Assembly: GCA_002358965.1 (NCBI GenBank)
Contig: DEPW01000051.1
Span: 3,107-14,878, forward strand
Length of the DNA stretch: 11,772 bases
Source: Bacteroidales bacterium UBA3382
GTDB lineage: Bacteria > Bacteroidota > Bacteroidia > Bacteroidales > UBA932
Direction: 5' to 3'
The notes under the pieces are model-generated. The model ran no database searches, was not told the origin of the DNA, and saw nothing but the letters and a program-made list of their open reading frames with translations. Positions 4,402 to 11,772 of the stretch are shown piece after piece. Made by a program: the position numbers and the translations under genes. How positions within the stretch are numbered: the stretch's first letter is position 1; every line of letters starts with the position of its first letter.

Positions 4402-7016
4402 ATCACCTCCATATCCCTGCTCGCCATCCATCCCTGACGGCCGTCGGCGATTTCGATTTTCGACCAATCGCCAAGATATTCGAGGATTTCGACCTTCGTG
4501 CCCTCGTGAAGGACGAAAAGACTTGTCGTATTTTCGTCAGAAGGAGAGCTCCGTACCGACGAAACCGCGGAAACCACTATCGCCGAATCTTCCGACATGT
4601 AATCCGCCCTACGCTCCAGCGAAGCCGTTATGGAAAGCAGCGATAATATCACCAGCACGATTCCCGCTATGAACAGCACTATACGCGCAGCCCTGCTCCT
4701 GATGAAGTCCGAAAGCAGCAAAGACACGGCAGCGGATGCAAACAGGGACAGGAAGAGTACGGCCCAACCGTCCGAACTCAACGCCCTGCCGATATCTTCG
4801 GTCCAGGTCTTCAATATGAAGTCGGGAACCTTTTCAATCCTGTCCACGGTAAGTTGGGCAACCATGTCGAGATTGTTCCTTGCATCGTCGAAAGAAGGGT
4901 TAAGTTTGAGGGCCCTTTCGTAATTCAATATCGAACGGGAGATGCTCCCGCTCTTGTAATAGGCATTTGCAAGATTGTAGTAAAGCTTGTCCGACTCATA
5001 ACCGGCGGCAAGCACGGCATCGTATTTTTCAATAGCCGAAGCCCAATCGCCGGCTTCGTAATCGGCATTGGCTCCGCTCCACAATGACTTCACATCGGTA
5101 CTGTCCCGGGCAATCGACTGCCCCCCTCCGATGAGCATGAACACCAACGCCGACAATGTCAGCACTTTTCCTTTCATGAGCGAATCTTTTTTATTGTCCT
5201 TCTTTGCCTTGATCATACCGTCCATGGTGGAAATCACCCTTACCGCCTCATTGTAATGGTTTTGCATCGCATCATCGCCGCCTTCCGGGGAATATCTCGC
5301 ATATTCGCATGCATCTATCAGAGCAAGGCATGCATTGCAGATGTCTTCGTTCACCCCATGGGCGACAAGCCCGGAAGCGATATTCTCTTTGGACATATCC
5401 ACCGCCTCCATTGCGAGTTTGTCCGAAATGTAGCCCAGAAGGGCCTTGTGCAGCTCTTCGTAAAACGCCGAGTACATTCCTCCCTTCAGGTATTCGGCCG
5501 CCGCCTTCAAACGCTTCAAAGCCATTTTCGTCGCCTTGCGGTTCCTTACCGCTGCCACATCCGAATTCCTCCTGATCAGCTTCCGACCTACGGCCAAAGA
5601 CGCAACGGACAACACGATTATGCATGCCAGGATGACAAAGAAAAGCGGCGTCGCCACGAAAAACCTGCCTGCACGATGCAATCCCGGGTCTCCCGTCGCT
5701 ATGAAGCGGATGTCTTCGTTAAGGTTCTTGACGGACTGTCTGTTTACGCCAGGCGAATAGACTGATGCGCCGCTTTCCTCGCCCTGCACGACAACCATCC
5801 TTATCGGCCCGCTCTCCAATGTGACATATCTTCCTTTCGATATATCATAATATGAATACTCCACGGACGGGATATCGAAAGTCCCGGATGTTCTCGGAAT
5901 GAACGGAAACTCATACTTGCGCGTACCGGAAGTGCCGGCTTTGCCGCCAGTATCGGAGACCTTCACATCGTAATGTTCGAAATCGGACGGAAATTTCACC
6001 GCAGGAGGCTCTATGAGCGACAAGTTGCCGTTGCCGCTGATCGTGACTGTCAATGTAGCCGCCTCGTGAGTGTTCAATGTATCCTTGCCGACCTCTACAT
6101 TCATCGAAAACCTTCCCACTCCGCCTTTGAACGAAGCCGGAGCCCCGGAAGGAAGCGGCGAAACATCCACGGTGACGGCATCGGTCCGGATGCGCTTGCG
6201 GACAGTACGGTAATTGTCAAAAAAACTGTCGAAAATGCTTGCACCTCCGCGCGGAGAATTGCGCTCTATCACGACGGCCACCATTTCCGCCGGGTCGACA
6301 GTCAGCTTCCCGCTCTGCTGGGGTATGAGCACATACCGTCTCAGGAGCGCACTGTTGTACAATTTGCCGCCCACATTTTCACGCTGGAAGGTCAGATTTA
6401 CCGGAGAATCGGTTTCCTGGCTCCAGAAACCGTTGAATATCGGAAACTGAGGGTTTTCCACCCCGTTAAGATCCACATTGGTATACAATTTCAAAGTAGC
6501 TGTTATCGGCTCTCCGACTACCGCTTTCGTCTTGTTCAAAGATAGCGACATGAACACATCGTCCGTGGAGTTTTCCTCCGCTCCGCCCTGCTGTTGCTGC
6601 ATATTTCCGCCGCGCGTAGGACTCGGCTGAGAAGACTTGATCACCTCTATGGATGTCTCTGGCGAAGAATACTCTTTGCCTGCTATGGATGCCTTTGCCG
6701 GCGGAATGACGAATGTACCTTCGCTCTTGGCTTCAAGCACATAAGAATAAGTATGGATGACCGTGGTCGAGGATTTGCCGTTGGTATTCACATAACTGGT
6801 ACTGACACCCGTAACCGGGCCCCATATCAGATTGAAGTCTTCCCCGGCCTCCCAGTCGAAACCCTTTACCTTAGAGCCTTCCACAGAAAAGACCACGCTG
6901 AATTGTTCACCGAGGGCAACGACTCTCGGAGCCTGGACCGAAACCTTCTGCGCAAACAGCGGAGAACATACGGCCATCAGTGCCACTACCATTAACGACT
7001 TCAATCTTTTTGTCAT
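4398..7016 (-). CDS. BatD-BatE fusion: periplasmic oxygen-tolerance protein plus TPR/SH3 protein
   Basis: An 872-residue protein joining two Bat proteins usually encoded separately. Residues 1-22 are a signal peptide (…PLFAQ). Residues 23-440 are BatD-type beta-sandwich domains, with a membrane segment at about 451-476 and a cytoplasmic helical region to about 600. A second full-length unit then begins at Met614 (MKGKVLTLSALVFML). It has a signal-like hydrophobic stretch (616-634), TPRs (about 644-720), two membrane segments (751-771 and 778-798) and a C-terminal SH3-like domain (807-870). That is the BatE layout. The reading frame is continuous through the junction. The first in-frame start is GTG at 7022, but the ATG at 7016 has a well-spaced AAGGAAGG. 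It is last in the bat operon, 28 bases after BatBC, and its stop overlaps the convergent sirtuin stop by four bases. Translation from Met614 as a separate BatE cannot be excluded. Confidence 0.9.
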   Translation of the reverse strand: MTKRLKSLMVVALMAVCSPLFAQKVSVQAPRVVALGEQFSVVFSVEGSKVKGFDWEAGEDFNLIWGPVTGVSTSYVNTNGKSSTTVIHTYSYVLEAKSEGTFVIPPAKASIAGKEYSSPETSIEVIKSSQPSPTRGGNMQQQQGGAEENSTDDVFMSLSLNKTKAVVGEPITATLKLYTNVDLNGVENPQFPIFNGFWSQETDSPVNLTFQRENVGGKLYNSALLRRYVLIPQQSGKLTVDPAEMVAVVIERNSPRGGASIFDSFFDNYRTVRKRIRTDAVTVDVSPLPSGAPASFKGGVGRFSMNVEVGKDTLNTHEAATLTVTISGNGNLSLIEPPAVKFPSDFEHYDVKVSDTGGKAGTSGTRKYEFPFIPRTSGTFDIPSVEYSYYDISKGRYVTLESGPIRMVVVQGEESGASVYSPGVNRQSVKNLNEDIRFIATGDPGLHRAGRFFVATPLFFVILACIIVLSVASLAVGRKLIRRNSDVAAVRNRKATKMALKRLKAAAEYLKGGMYSAFYEELHKALLGYISDKLAMEAVDMSKENIASGLVAHGVNEDICNACLALIDACEYARYSPEGGDDAMQNHYNEAVRVISTMDGMIKAKKDNKKDSLMKGKVLTLSALVFMLIGGGQSIARDSTDVKSLWSGANADYEAGDWASAIEKYDAVLAAGYESDKLYYNLANAYYKSGSISRSILNYERALKLNPSFDDARNNLDMVAQLTVDRIEKVPDFILKTWTEDIGRALSSDGWAVLFLSLFASAAVSLLLSDFIRSRAARIVLFIAGIVLVILSLLSITASLERRADYMSEDSAIVVSAVSSVRSSPSDENTTSLFVLHEGTKVEILEYLGDWSKIEIADGRQGWMASRDMEVI

Positions 7017-7023
7017 ATTCACG

Positions 7024-7031
7024 CCTTCCTT
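7024..7031 (-). promoter_or_regulatory. Ribosome binding site that decides the BatD-BatE start
   Basis: AAGGAAGG on the minus strand ends seven bases before the ATG at 7016, a normal spacing, but only one base before the alternative GTG at 7022. This favours the ATG. Confidence 0.65.
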
Positions 7032-7044
7032 TTATATACAAATG

Positions 7045-8757
7045 TTACCAATTTTTCTCTTTTTCCCTTGACTTGAGCGCCTGGGCCTTCTCTTTCTTCA
7101 CCTTCTCCTGCGTCTCTTTTTCCTTAGCCTGTATGGCCTGGAGCATTTGCTGTGCCGCCTGCGGAGAAAGAGCGGATTCGGAAGGATTCCCTCCTGCGTC
7201 CTGCCTGTCCTGTTGTCCTTGACGGTCCTGCTGATCCTGCTGCTGGTCCTGCTGGTCTTGCTGCTGGTCTTGCTGGTCCTGCTGGTCCTGCTGGTCCTGC
7301 TGGTCTTGCTGGTCCTGATTCTGCTGATCCTGATTCTGCTGGTTTTGCTGGTCTTTCAGCATCTTCTGCGCGTAGGCAAGGTTTTCCTTTGCATCGAGAT
7401 CCGAAGGATTGCGCCTCAAGGCGTTTTTGTATGCCTCGACAGCCTTTGCATAGTCCTTCTGCTCCAAAGCGAGATTACCCACATTGTAATGGTAATCCGA
7501 ATAATGGGCGCCGAGATCCAGCGAGTCGAGCTTGCCGTAAAACGATGCGGCAGCATCGAAATTCCCTTGTCTGTAAAGCGTGTTGGCAAGATTGTAATTG
7601 GCGGCCAGAGACAACGAATCCTTCAAGAGGGCCTTACGGTAGTCTATATCGGCCTTGGCATAGGACTCACGCCTGAAATCCCTGTTTCCCTTACGGATTT
7701 CGCTTCTGTCGGGTTGTGCCGAAGCCATCGTCGCCGAAAGGCAGAGTACCAAAGCCGTGGCAAAGAATTTCTTGCCTATCCTCCTCTCGCCCACGAGCAT
7801 CTCTATGACGAGAAATATCAAAGCAATAGCGAAAAAATACATATATTGTTCATCAAAGTCCTCAAAAACCACCGATTTGAACCGCTCTGCATCCATACTG
7901 CGGATTTCGTCTATGACAGGATTCAGACCGAATTCGCTATTGCCGGCCCTTACATAGATTCCGTTCCCGGCCGAAGCCACTTCCTTAAGCACGGACTCGT
8001 CAAGCCTGGTAACCACGATGTTGCCCTCCTTGTCCTTAAGCAGTCCGCCATCATACGGGATAGGTTCCCCCTCCGGCGAACCGACCCCTATGCAGTAGAC
8101 TTTAATGCCCATTTCGGCAGCCTCTTTGGCGACTGCCACAGGATCGTCTTCGTGATTCTCCCCGTCGGTAATCAGGATGATCGCCCGGCTGCCTTCGCTT
8201 TGCGGGCTGAAACTCCTTATCGAAGTCATCAGCGCATCCCCTATCGCCGTACCCTGTACAGGTATGGATTCGGTCGTTATCGAATTGAGGAAAATCTTTG
8301 CCGAAACATAGTCTGCGGTTATAGGAAGCTGTACGAAGGAAGTCCCTGCGAATATCACAAGACCTATCCTGTCATCCCTCAGGCGGTCGACAAGGCTCGA
8401 TATCGAGAGTTTCGCCCTCTCGAGCCTGTTGGGGGTATAGTCTTCGGCCAGCATCGAATTGGACACATCCAGGGCTATGACTATCTCCGCCCCCCTTTTC
8501 TCCTGCTCTTTGAGCCTTGCGCCTATCTGCGGTCTCATCAGACCGATGACGAAGAAGAAGAAGGCTGCGGAAAACAACGACAGCCGCACCCAGCCTTTCG
8601 CCCTCGACTTCGACGGCATCAGAGCTCCGATCAGTTCAGGATTGCCGATTCTGGCAATCTTGCGCTTGCGCAATCTCCTCATTATCCCGTAGATGATGAA
8701 AAATACCGGGATGAGCAGAAGCAGGAAGACATATTGAGCGTTTGCGAAATTTATCAT
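7045..8757 (-). CDS. BatB-BatC fusion: vWA membrane protein plus TPR protein
   Basis: A 570-residue protein. The BatB part (1-325) has two N-terminal membrane segments (8-25, 57-74) and a von Willebrand A domain with an intact MIDAS: D97, S99 and S101 in DVSNS, T170, and D198 in ITDGE. It closes with a membrane segment at 306-323. Without a stop, the BatC part follows at about 329 with a signal-peptide-like stretch (FFATALVLCLSATMASAQ) that lacks its own Met. TPRs occupy about 356-463, then a Gln/Asp-rich tract (469-518) and a charged tail. In Bacteroides fragilis BatB and BatC are separate. The gene begins one base after the BatA stop, with AGGAGG ten bases before its ATG. The likely role is an inner-membrane part of a MoxR-linked complex with TPRs outside the membrane. 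The topology is inferred. Confidence 0.93.
   Translation of the reverse strand: MINFANAQYVFLLLLIPVFFIIYGIMRRLRKRKIARIGNPELIGALMPSKSRAKGWVRLSLFSAAFFFFVIGLMRPQIGARLKEQEKRGAEIVIALDVSNSMLAEDYTPNRLERAKLSISSLVDRLRDDRIGLVIFAGTSFVQLPITADYVSAKIFLNSITTESIPVQGTAIGDALMTSIRSFSPQSEGSRAIILITDGENHEDDPVAVAKEAAEMGIKVYCIGVGSPEGEPIPYDGGLLKDKEGNIVVTRLDESVLKEVASAGNGIYVRAGNSEFGLNPVIDEIRSMDAERFKSVVFEDFDEQYMYFFAIALIFLVIEMLVGERRIGKKFFATALVLCLSATMASAQPDRSEIRKGNRDFRRESYAKADIDYRKALLKDSLSLAANYNLANTLYRQGNFDAAASFYGKLDSLDLGAHYSDYHYNVGNLALEQKDYAKAVEAYKNALRRNPSDLDAKENLAYAQKMLKDQQNQQNQDQQNQDQQDQQDQQDQQDQQDQQQDQQDQQQDQQDRQGQQDRQDAGGNPSESALSPQAAQQMLQAIQAKEKETQEKVKKEKAQALKSREKEKNW
7204..7353 (-). repeat. Coding tandem repeat, 9-base unit (Asp-Gln-Gln tract)
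   Basis: Inside BatBC, residues 469-518 are nearly all Gln, Asp and Asn, mainly Asp-Gln-Gln units. At DNA level the unit on the coding strand is GACCAGCAG with few third-position changes, densest at about 7240-7318. The low codon diversity points to expansion by slippage or recombination rather than selection on amino acids alone. Unit gains or losses keep the reading frame because the unit is nine bases. Confidence 0.9.
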
Positions 8758-8758
8758 A

Positions 8759-9745
8759 TCAAGGCAACCTCCTAATGATTAAAAGCCTGAAGAGCATCTC
8801 CACGAGCAACGCGGCCAGCGCCCACAGAGCGTAGTCCATATACAATTCCTTATAGATCGGAAAACTGTCGACAGTCGTGCGGGTCTTTTCCATCCGGTTG
8901 ATTTCGCCGTATATCTCCATCAGCTTGGTATTGTCAGTCGCCCGGAAATATCTTCCTCCTGTCTTATCGGCTATATCTTTCAACAGATCTTCATCTATTT
9001 CGACCCTGACCTGCTGCAACTCCACCCCCCACGGGGTCATTACAGGATAAGGGGCCATGCCTTCAGCCCCGACACCTATGGTATATACCCTGACTCCGTA
9101 TGTCTTCGCAATCTCGGCAGCCATCTGCGGAGAAATCTCGCCGCTGTTGTTCACTCCGTCCGTCAGAAGTATGATGACACGGCTCTTGGCGTCCGAATCC
9201 TTCATCCTTGCGACGGCGGTCGCCAGACCGTTGCCGATGGCCGTACCGTCGTCTATCAGGCCTATCTCTACTTCCTTCATCAGATTGATAAGGGTCTGTC
9301 TGTCAGTAGTCAGAGGGGATTGGGTATAGCTTTCGCCGGCAAAGACCACGATGCCTATCCTGTCCGAAGGACGCTGCGCGATGAACTCTATGGCTATGTC
9401 CTTGGCCGCGCCTATCCTGTCCGGGACGAAGTCCCTTGCCGCCATCGATGTGGACACATCCATGGCAAGTACGATGTCTATTCCTTCAGCATCCACGCTC
9501 TCGAAATTGTCCGACGACCTGGGCCTTGCGATAGCGACAATGACAAGGGCTATCGCGCACATTCTCATCACGAAGGGGACATGGCGCAGGATCTTGGCCG
9601 CATATCCCCCATGCCCTTTCCACGGAAGCACGGACGAAACCCTGACATGCGGGATGCGGCCTTTGTACTCCATATACAGATAATGGAGGAGCAAAGGCAC
9701 CAGGAGCAATTCCAGCCACAACAATTCAGGATATTCAAAAAACAT
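8759..9745 (-). CDS. batA: BatA, vWA-domain inner-membrane protein
   Basis: A 328-residue protein with the standard BatA layout: two N-terminal membrane segments (about 8-24 and 56-74), a von Willebrand A domain (about 88-290) and a C-terminal membrane segment (about 303-325). The MIDAS is complete: D96, S98 and S100 in DVSTS, T168 in DDGTAIG, and D196 in LLTDG. VVFAGESYTQSPLTTD (133-148) is typical of the family. It is paralogous to BatB next door. BatA is named for aerotolerance in Bacteroides fragilis, although the molecular function of Bat proteins is unsettled. A strong AGGAGGAGGG directly follows the stop of the upstream gene and lies five bases before this ATG. The gene ends one base before BatBC, suggesting coupled translation. 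Confidence 0.96.
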   Translation of the reverse strand: MFFEYPELLWLELLLVPLLLHYLYMEYKGRIPHVRVSSVLPWKGHGGYAAKILRHVPFVMRMCAIALVIVAIARPRSSDNFESVDAEGIDIVLAMDVSTSMAARDFVPDRIGAAKDIAIEFIAQRPSDRIGIVVFAGESYTQSPLTTDRQTLINLMKEVEIGLIDDGTAIGNGLATAVARMKDSDAKSRVIILLTDGVNNSGEISPQMAAEIAKTYGVRVYTIGVGAEGMAPYPVMTPWGVELQQVRVEIDEDLLKDIADKTGGRYFRATDNTKLMEIYGEINRMEKTRTTVDSFPIYKELYMDYALWALAALLVEMLFRLLIIRRLP

Positions 9746-9759
9746 ATCTTCCCTCCTCC

Positions 9760-10731
9760 TTACTCTTCTTTCACCGTCCCGGCGGCCTTGCCGCCGTCAT
9801 CGGCGTTTTCTATATCATGCTGATAAGTATCGTTTACAAACTTGACCGCCACCGGCACCGCAGAAGCGTTTTCCTGCTCGCTCGCGACATATTTCGCGAA
9901 TTTCACGAAATCCGCCCTCTCGAAAAGGACCTTGAGATCCTGGCACAATTTCCCGTCACCGATTTCCTTTTCAAGGTCTCTGAAGATTTCGGAAGTGGTC
10001 ATTTCCATCGCGGATATTCCATAACGGGCTGCAATGTATTCACGGACCGCATCGGTCACTCCGGTATAGAAAAGCTTCTGTTTCGAAGGTTCCCAGTATT
10101 TGCTTCCGCGATACGAATCGAGTTTCCTCAAAGCCGTGATATGCGCCGGCTCTCTGTATTGGTTCTGCACCCTGCCCCTGCGTTTCAGGAGCCAATACAC
10201 GGCGAAGGCAAGGGCGCACAGCAGTATCGCCCCCGCCATCCATGGCAGGATTTCCTTAAAGGTTACCGGATATCTGATCTGTCCTTTGATATCATGCTTC
10301 ACGAAAGTCGCGGTATCGATCGGGAAAGTAGTCACCTTGAGAGTGTCGTTCCTGAACAGGAGAGTGTCAGTCGCCCCGTCCGGCTTCGTCACGGCGACCT
10401 TGAACGGAGGCAGGACGAAAGAGCCGCTGTCGAATGAAGTCAGCACCACAGACCCTTCCAGATCCAGACGCCCTTTCCGGGCTTTGAGAGTATCAAGGCT
10501 GAAAGCGGTTATCATTTCCACGCCGTCAACGGGAGGAAAATCCGCAATTTCCAGTACCGAACCTTCCTCGACCGAAAGCCGGAATCCATACCGCACCTGA
10601 TCTCCTATCAGGACAGAGTCCCTGCGCTGAAGGTTTTCAAAGACCGGCTGCCCGTCGTCCGACGCGTAAGCGGTGACAAACGACAGAGACAAAAACGATA
10701 TTATCGACAAATGCCTGACAAAATCCTTCAT
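9760..10731 (-). CDS. Bat-operon membrane protein with a BatD-like cytoplasmic domain (uncharacterised)
   Basis: A 323-residue protein found between DUF58 and batA. Residues 1-23 form a signal peptide (…FVTAYAS). Residues 24-158 are a periplasmic, probably beta-sandwich domain resembling a BatD repeat (DSVLIGDQVRYGFRL, GSFVLPPFKV). A single membrane segment lies at about 161-182, followed by basic residues, and residues 195-303 form a helical cytoplasmic domain. That domain resembles the cytoplasmic region of BatD in this window: residues 221-249 here and BatD 518-546 align without gaps, with 8 of 29 identical positions, including FY, YI and the Met of EMT/DMS. The same position in Bacteroides bat operons usually carries a protein annotated as hypothetical. 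It starts four bases after the DUF58 stop. A likely role is a second BatD-like partner for the vWA proteins, by inference. Confidence 0.85.
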   Translation of the reverse strand: MKDFVRHLSIISFLSLSFVTAYASDDGQPVFENLQRRDSVLIGDQVRYGFRLSVEEGSVLEIADFPPVDGVEMITAFSLDTLKARKGRLDLEGSVVLTSFDSGSFVLPPFKVAVTKPDGATDTLLFRNDTLKVTTFPIDTATFVKHDIKGQIRYPVTFKEILPWMAGAILLCALAFAVYWLLKRRGRVQNQYREPAHITALRKLDSYRGSKYWEPSKQKLFYTGVTDAVREYIAARYGISAMEMTTSEIFRDLEKEIGDGKLCQDLKVLFERADFVKFAKYVASEQENASAVPVAVKFVNDTYQHDIENADDGGKAAGTVKEE

Positions 10732-10735
10732 TTTC

Positions 10736-11626
10736 CTATCTGTTTTTGAATAACGCCATCAGTCCTTTGACATAATCCTGATCCGTGGCTATGCTCACAT
10801 TGTCTATCTTGTATCTGCTTAGCAGAGTGCGGGTCGATTCATAAGCCTTCCGGGTCCAGTCCTTGTAGAAATTCCTGACACTGCGGCTGGATGTGTCCAC
10901 CCACATGCCTTCTCCGCTTTCCGAATCCACGATGTGCACAAGACCGACTGAGGGCATCTCCCGTTCCATCCTGTCGTACACATTTACAGCCGCGATATCG
11001 TGACGGTTGACCGCCACTTTCAGCACATCCTCGTACCTCGGATTGGCATCCCGGTCAAGATCCATCATGTCGGAAAGCAGGAAAGCCGTACATTTGCGCT
11101 TGATGGCATTGGTCAGGAAACGGAGAGCCTCTCCGATGTCTGTCCCGCGTCCGGCGGGCTCGAACTCGAGTATCTCGCTGATGATTCTGAGCAAATGCGT
11201 CCTCCCTTTCTTCGGAGGGATGAATTTTTCGACCTTGTCGCTGAAAAACAGGGCGCCGACCTTGTCGTTGTTCAACGACGCCGAGAAAGAGATGACGGCG
11301 GCGATTTCGGCCATCATGTCCCTTTTGCTTTCGCCGACAGTTCCGAAAAGACGGGACGCGCTCACATCCACCAACAGCATGACTGTGAGTTCGCGCTCTT
11401 CCTCGAAGACTTTCACATACGGATTGTGCAGCCTCGCCGTGACATTCCAGTCCATATTGCGCACATCGTCCCCATACTGGTACTCGCGCACTTCACTGAA
11501 AGCCATTCCGCGTCCCTTGAAAGCGGAGTGATACTCTCCGGCGAAAATCTGGTGGGAAAGGGCACGGGTCCTGATCTCTATCTTCCTGACCTTCTTGAGC
11601 AGGTCGTTTGCACTTCTGCTTTCCAT
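10736..11626 (-). CDS. DUF58 (vWA-like) protein of the MoxR/Bat system
   Basis: A 296-residue soluble DUF58 protein. The domain signature runs through residues 29-65 (AGEYHSAFKGRGMAFSEVRE followed by YQYGDDVRNMDWNVTAR). A vWA-like strand follows, with DVSAS (D87, S89, S91) as the metal-site motif, then ALFFSDKVEKFIPP near 124-137 and FLLSDMMD near 187-194. It lacks the N-terminal membrane segments that longer DUF58 proteins carry, which is normal for Bacteroidetes moxR neighbours. DUF58 proteins are regular genomic partners of MoxR AAA+ ATPases and probably bind them through the vWA fold. The ATG shares one base with the moxR stop (TAATG), so translation is likely coupled. No enzymatic activity is known to me. 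Confidence 0.95.
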   Translation of the reverse strand: MESRSANDLLKKVRKIEIRTRALSHQIFAGEYHSAFKGRGMAFSEVREYQYGDDVRNMDWNVTARLHNPYVKVFEEERELTVMLLVDVSASRLFGTVGESKRDMMAEIAAVISFSASLNNDKVGALFFSDKVEKFIPPKKGRTHLLRIISEILEFEPAGRGTDIGEALRFLTNAIKRKCTAFLLSDMMDLDRDANPRYEDVLKVAVNRHDIAAVNVYDRMEREMPSVGLVHIVDSESGEGMWVDTSSRSVRNFYKDWTRKAYESTRTLLSRYKIDNVSIATDQDYVKGLMALFKNR

Positions 11627-11772
11627 TATGGAACCTCTACTGCATTTATTACTTCTGCGATTATATTCTCCGTAGTGACGTTCTCGGCTTCAGCCTCATA
11701 AGTGAGGCCGATCCTGTGGCGGAGCACCTCGTTGCACACGGCCCTCACATCTTCCGGAATCACATACCCCCT
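11626..11772 (-). CDS. MoxR-family AAA+ ATPase, C-terminal end only (runs off the window)
   Basis: Reading left from the window edge gives 48 codons before a TAA at 11628-11626. They contain RGYVIPEDVRAV and VLRHRIGLTYEAEAE, the conserved C-terminal lid region of MoxR ATPases ('GR.YV.PEDV', then 'LRHRI.L.Y.A'). The Walker motifs lie outside the window. MoxR proteins are AAA+ chaperone-like ATPases that act with vWA proteins, here DUF58, BatA and BatBC. The stop and the DUF58 start overlap as TAATG. The operon promoter is expected upstream of this gene, beyond the window. Confidence 0.93.
   Translation of the reverse strand, partial: RGYVIPEDVRAVCNEVLRHRIGLTYEAEAENVTTENIIAEVINAVEVP

Noticed and set aside
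3637..4467. A 276-codon minus-strand open frame across the sirtuin gene
   Set aside because: It is antisense to an unmistakable sirtuin, has no family motif, and would overlap the BatDE 3' end in a different frame.
4446..4472. A 7-bp inverted repeat (GGCGATT/AATCGCC) just past the sirtuin stop, considered as a terminator
   Set aside because: It lies inside the BatDE coding region, has a 13-base loop and is followed by AAGATATT rather than a T run.
7147..8775. A 542-codon plus-strand open frame antisense to BatBC
   Set aside because: It is the mirror of the BatBC gene: its Leu/Val-rich run is the complement of the Asp-Gln-Gln repeat, it has no recognisable domain, and the opposite strand encodes a clear vWA/TPR protein.

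Overview
The window looks like a chromosomal segment from a member of the Bacteroidales. The grounds are the moxR–DUF58–bat gene order, promoter matches of the Bacteroidetes type (TAnnTTTG at -7, and once TTTG 19 bases upstream), often weak Shine-Dalgarno sites, and protein sequences typical of that order. I cannot name the genus. The protein-coding genes are tightly packed and no RNA gene, IS element, integrase or CRISPR array is visible.

Left end (1-1555, minus strand): the first three genes of an operon that runs off the window. They encode a FabZ-like hot-dog dehydratase, a GT2 glycosyltransferase and the N-terminus of an MMPL/RND-type exporter. This trio is characteristic of aryl-polyene / flexirubin-type pigment clusters, so the window probably starts inside one. 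A terminator at 1636-1666 separates it from rplU-rpmA (ribosomal proteins L21 and L27, minus strand), which has a full-consensus promoter at 2420-2450.

Middle (2516-4401, plus strand): a two-gene unit joined by an ATGA overlap. It encodes an archaeal-type (PF01637-like) ATPase with degenerate Walker motifs and a class III-like sirtuin that lacks the zinc-binding cysteines. The sirtuin stop codon overlaps the stop codon of the oppositely oriented bat operon.

Right (4398-11772, minus strand): a MoxR/Bat (Bacteroides aerotolerance) operon read right to left: moxR (3' end only), a DUF58 vWA-like protein, a membrane protein related to BatD, BatA, a BatB-BatC fusion and a BatD-BatE fusion. Intergenic gaps are -1 to 22 bases, so the genes are probably co-transcribed. 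In this family a MoxR AAA+ ATPase is thought to act on vWA-domain partners. BatA and BatB display MIDAS vWA domains at the inner membrane, BatD supplies large periplasmic domains and BatC/BatE supply TPRs. Here five classical Bat proteins are condensed into three polypeptides, with both TPR proteins fused to a membrane partner. I consider this the most distinctive feature of the window.
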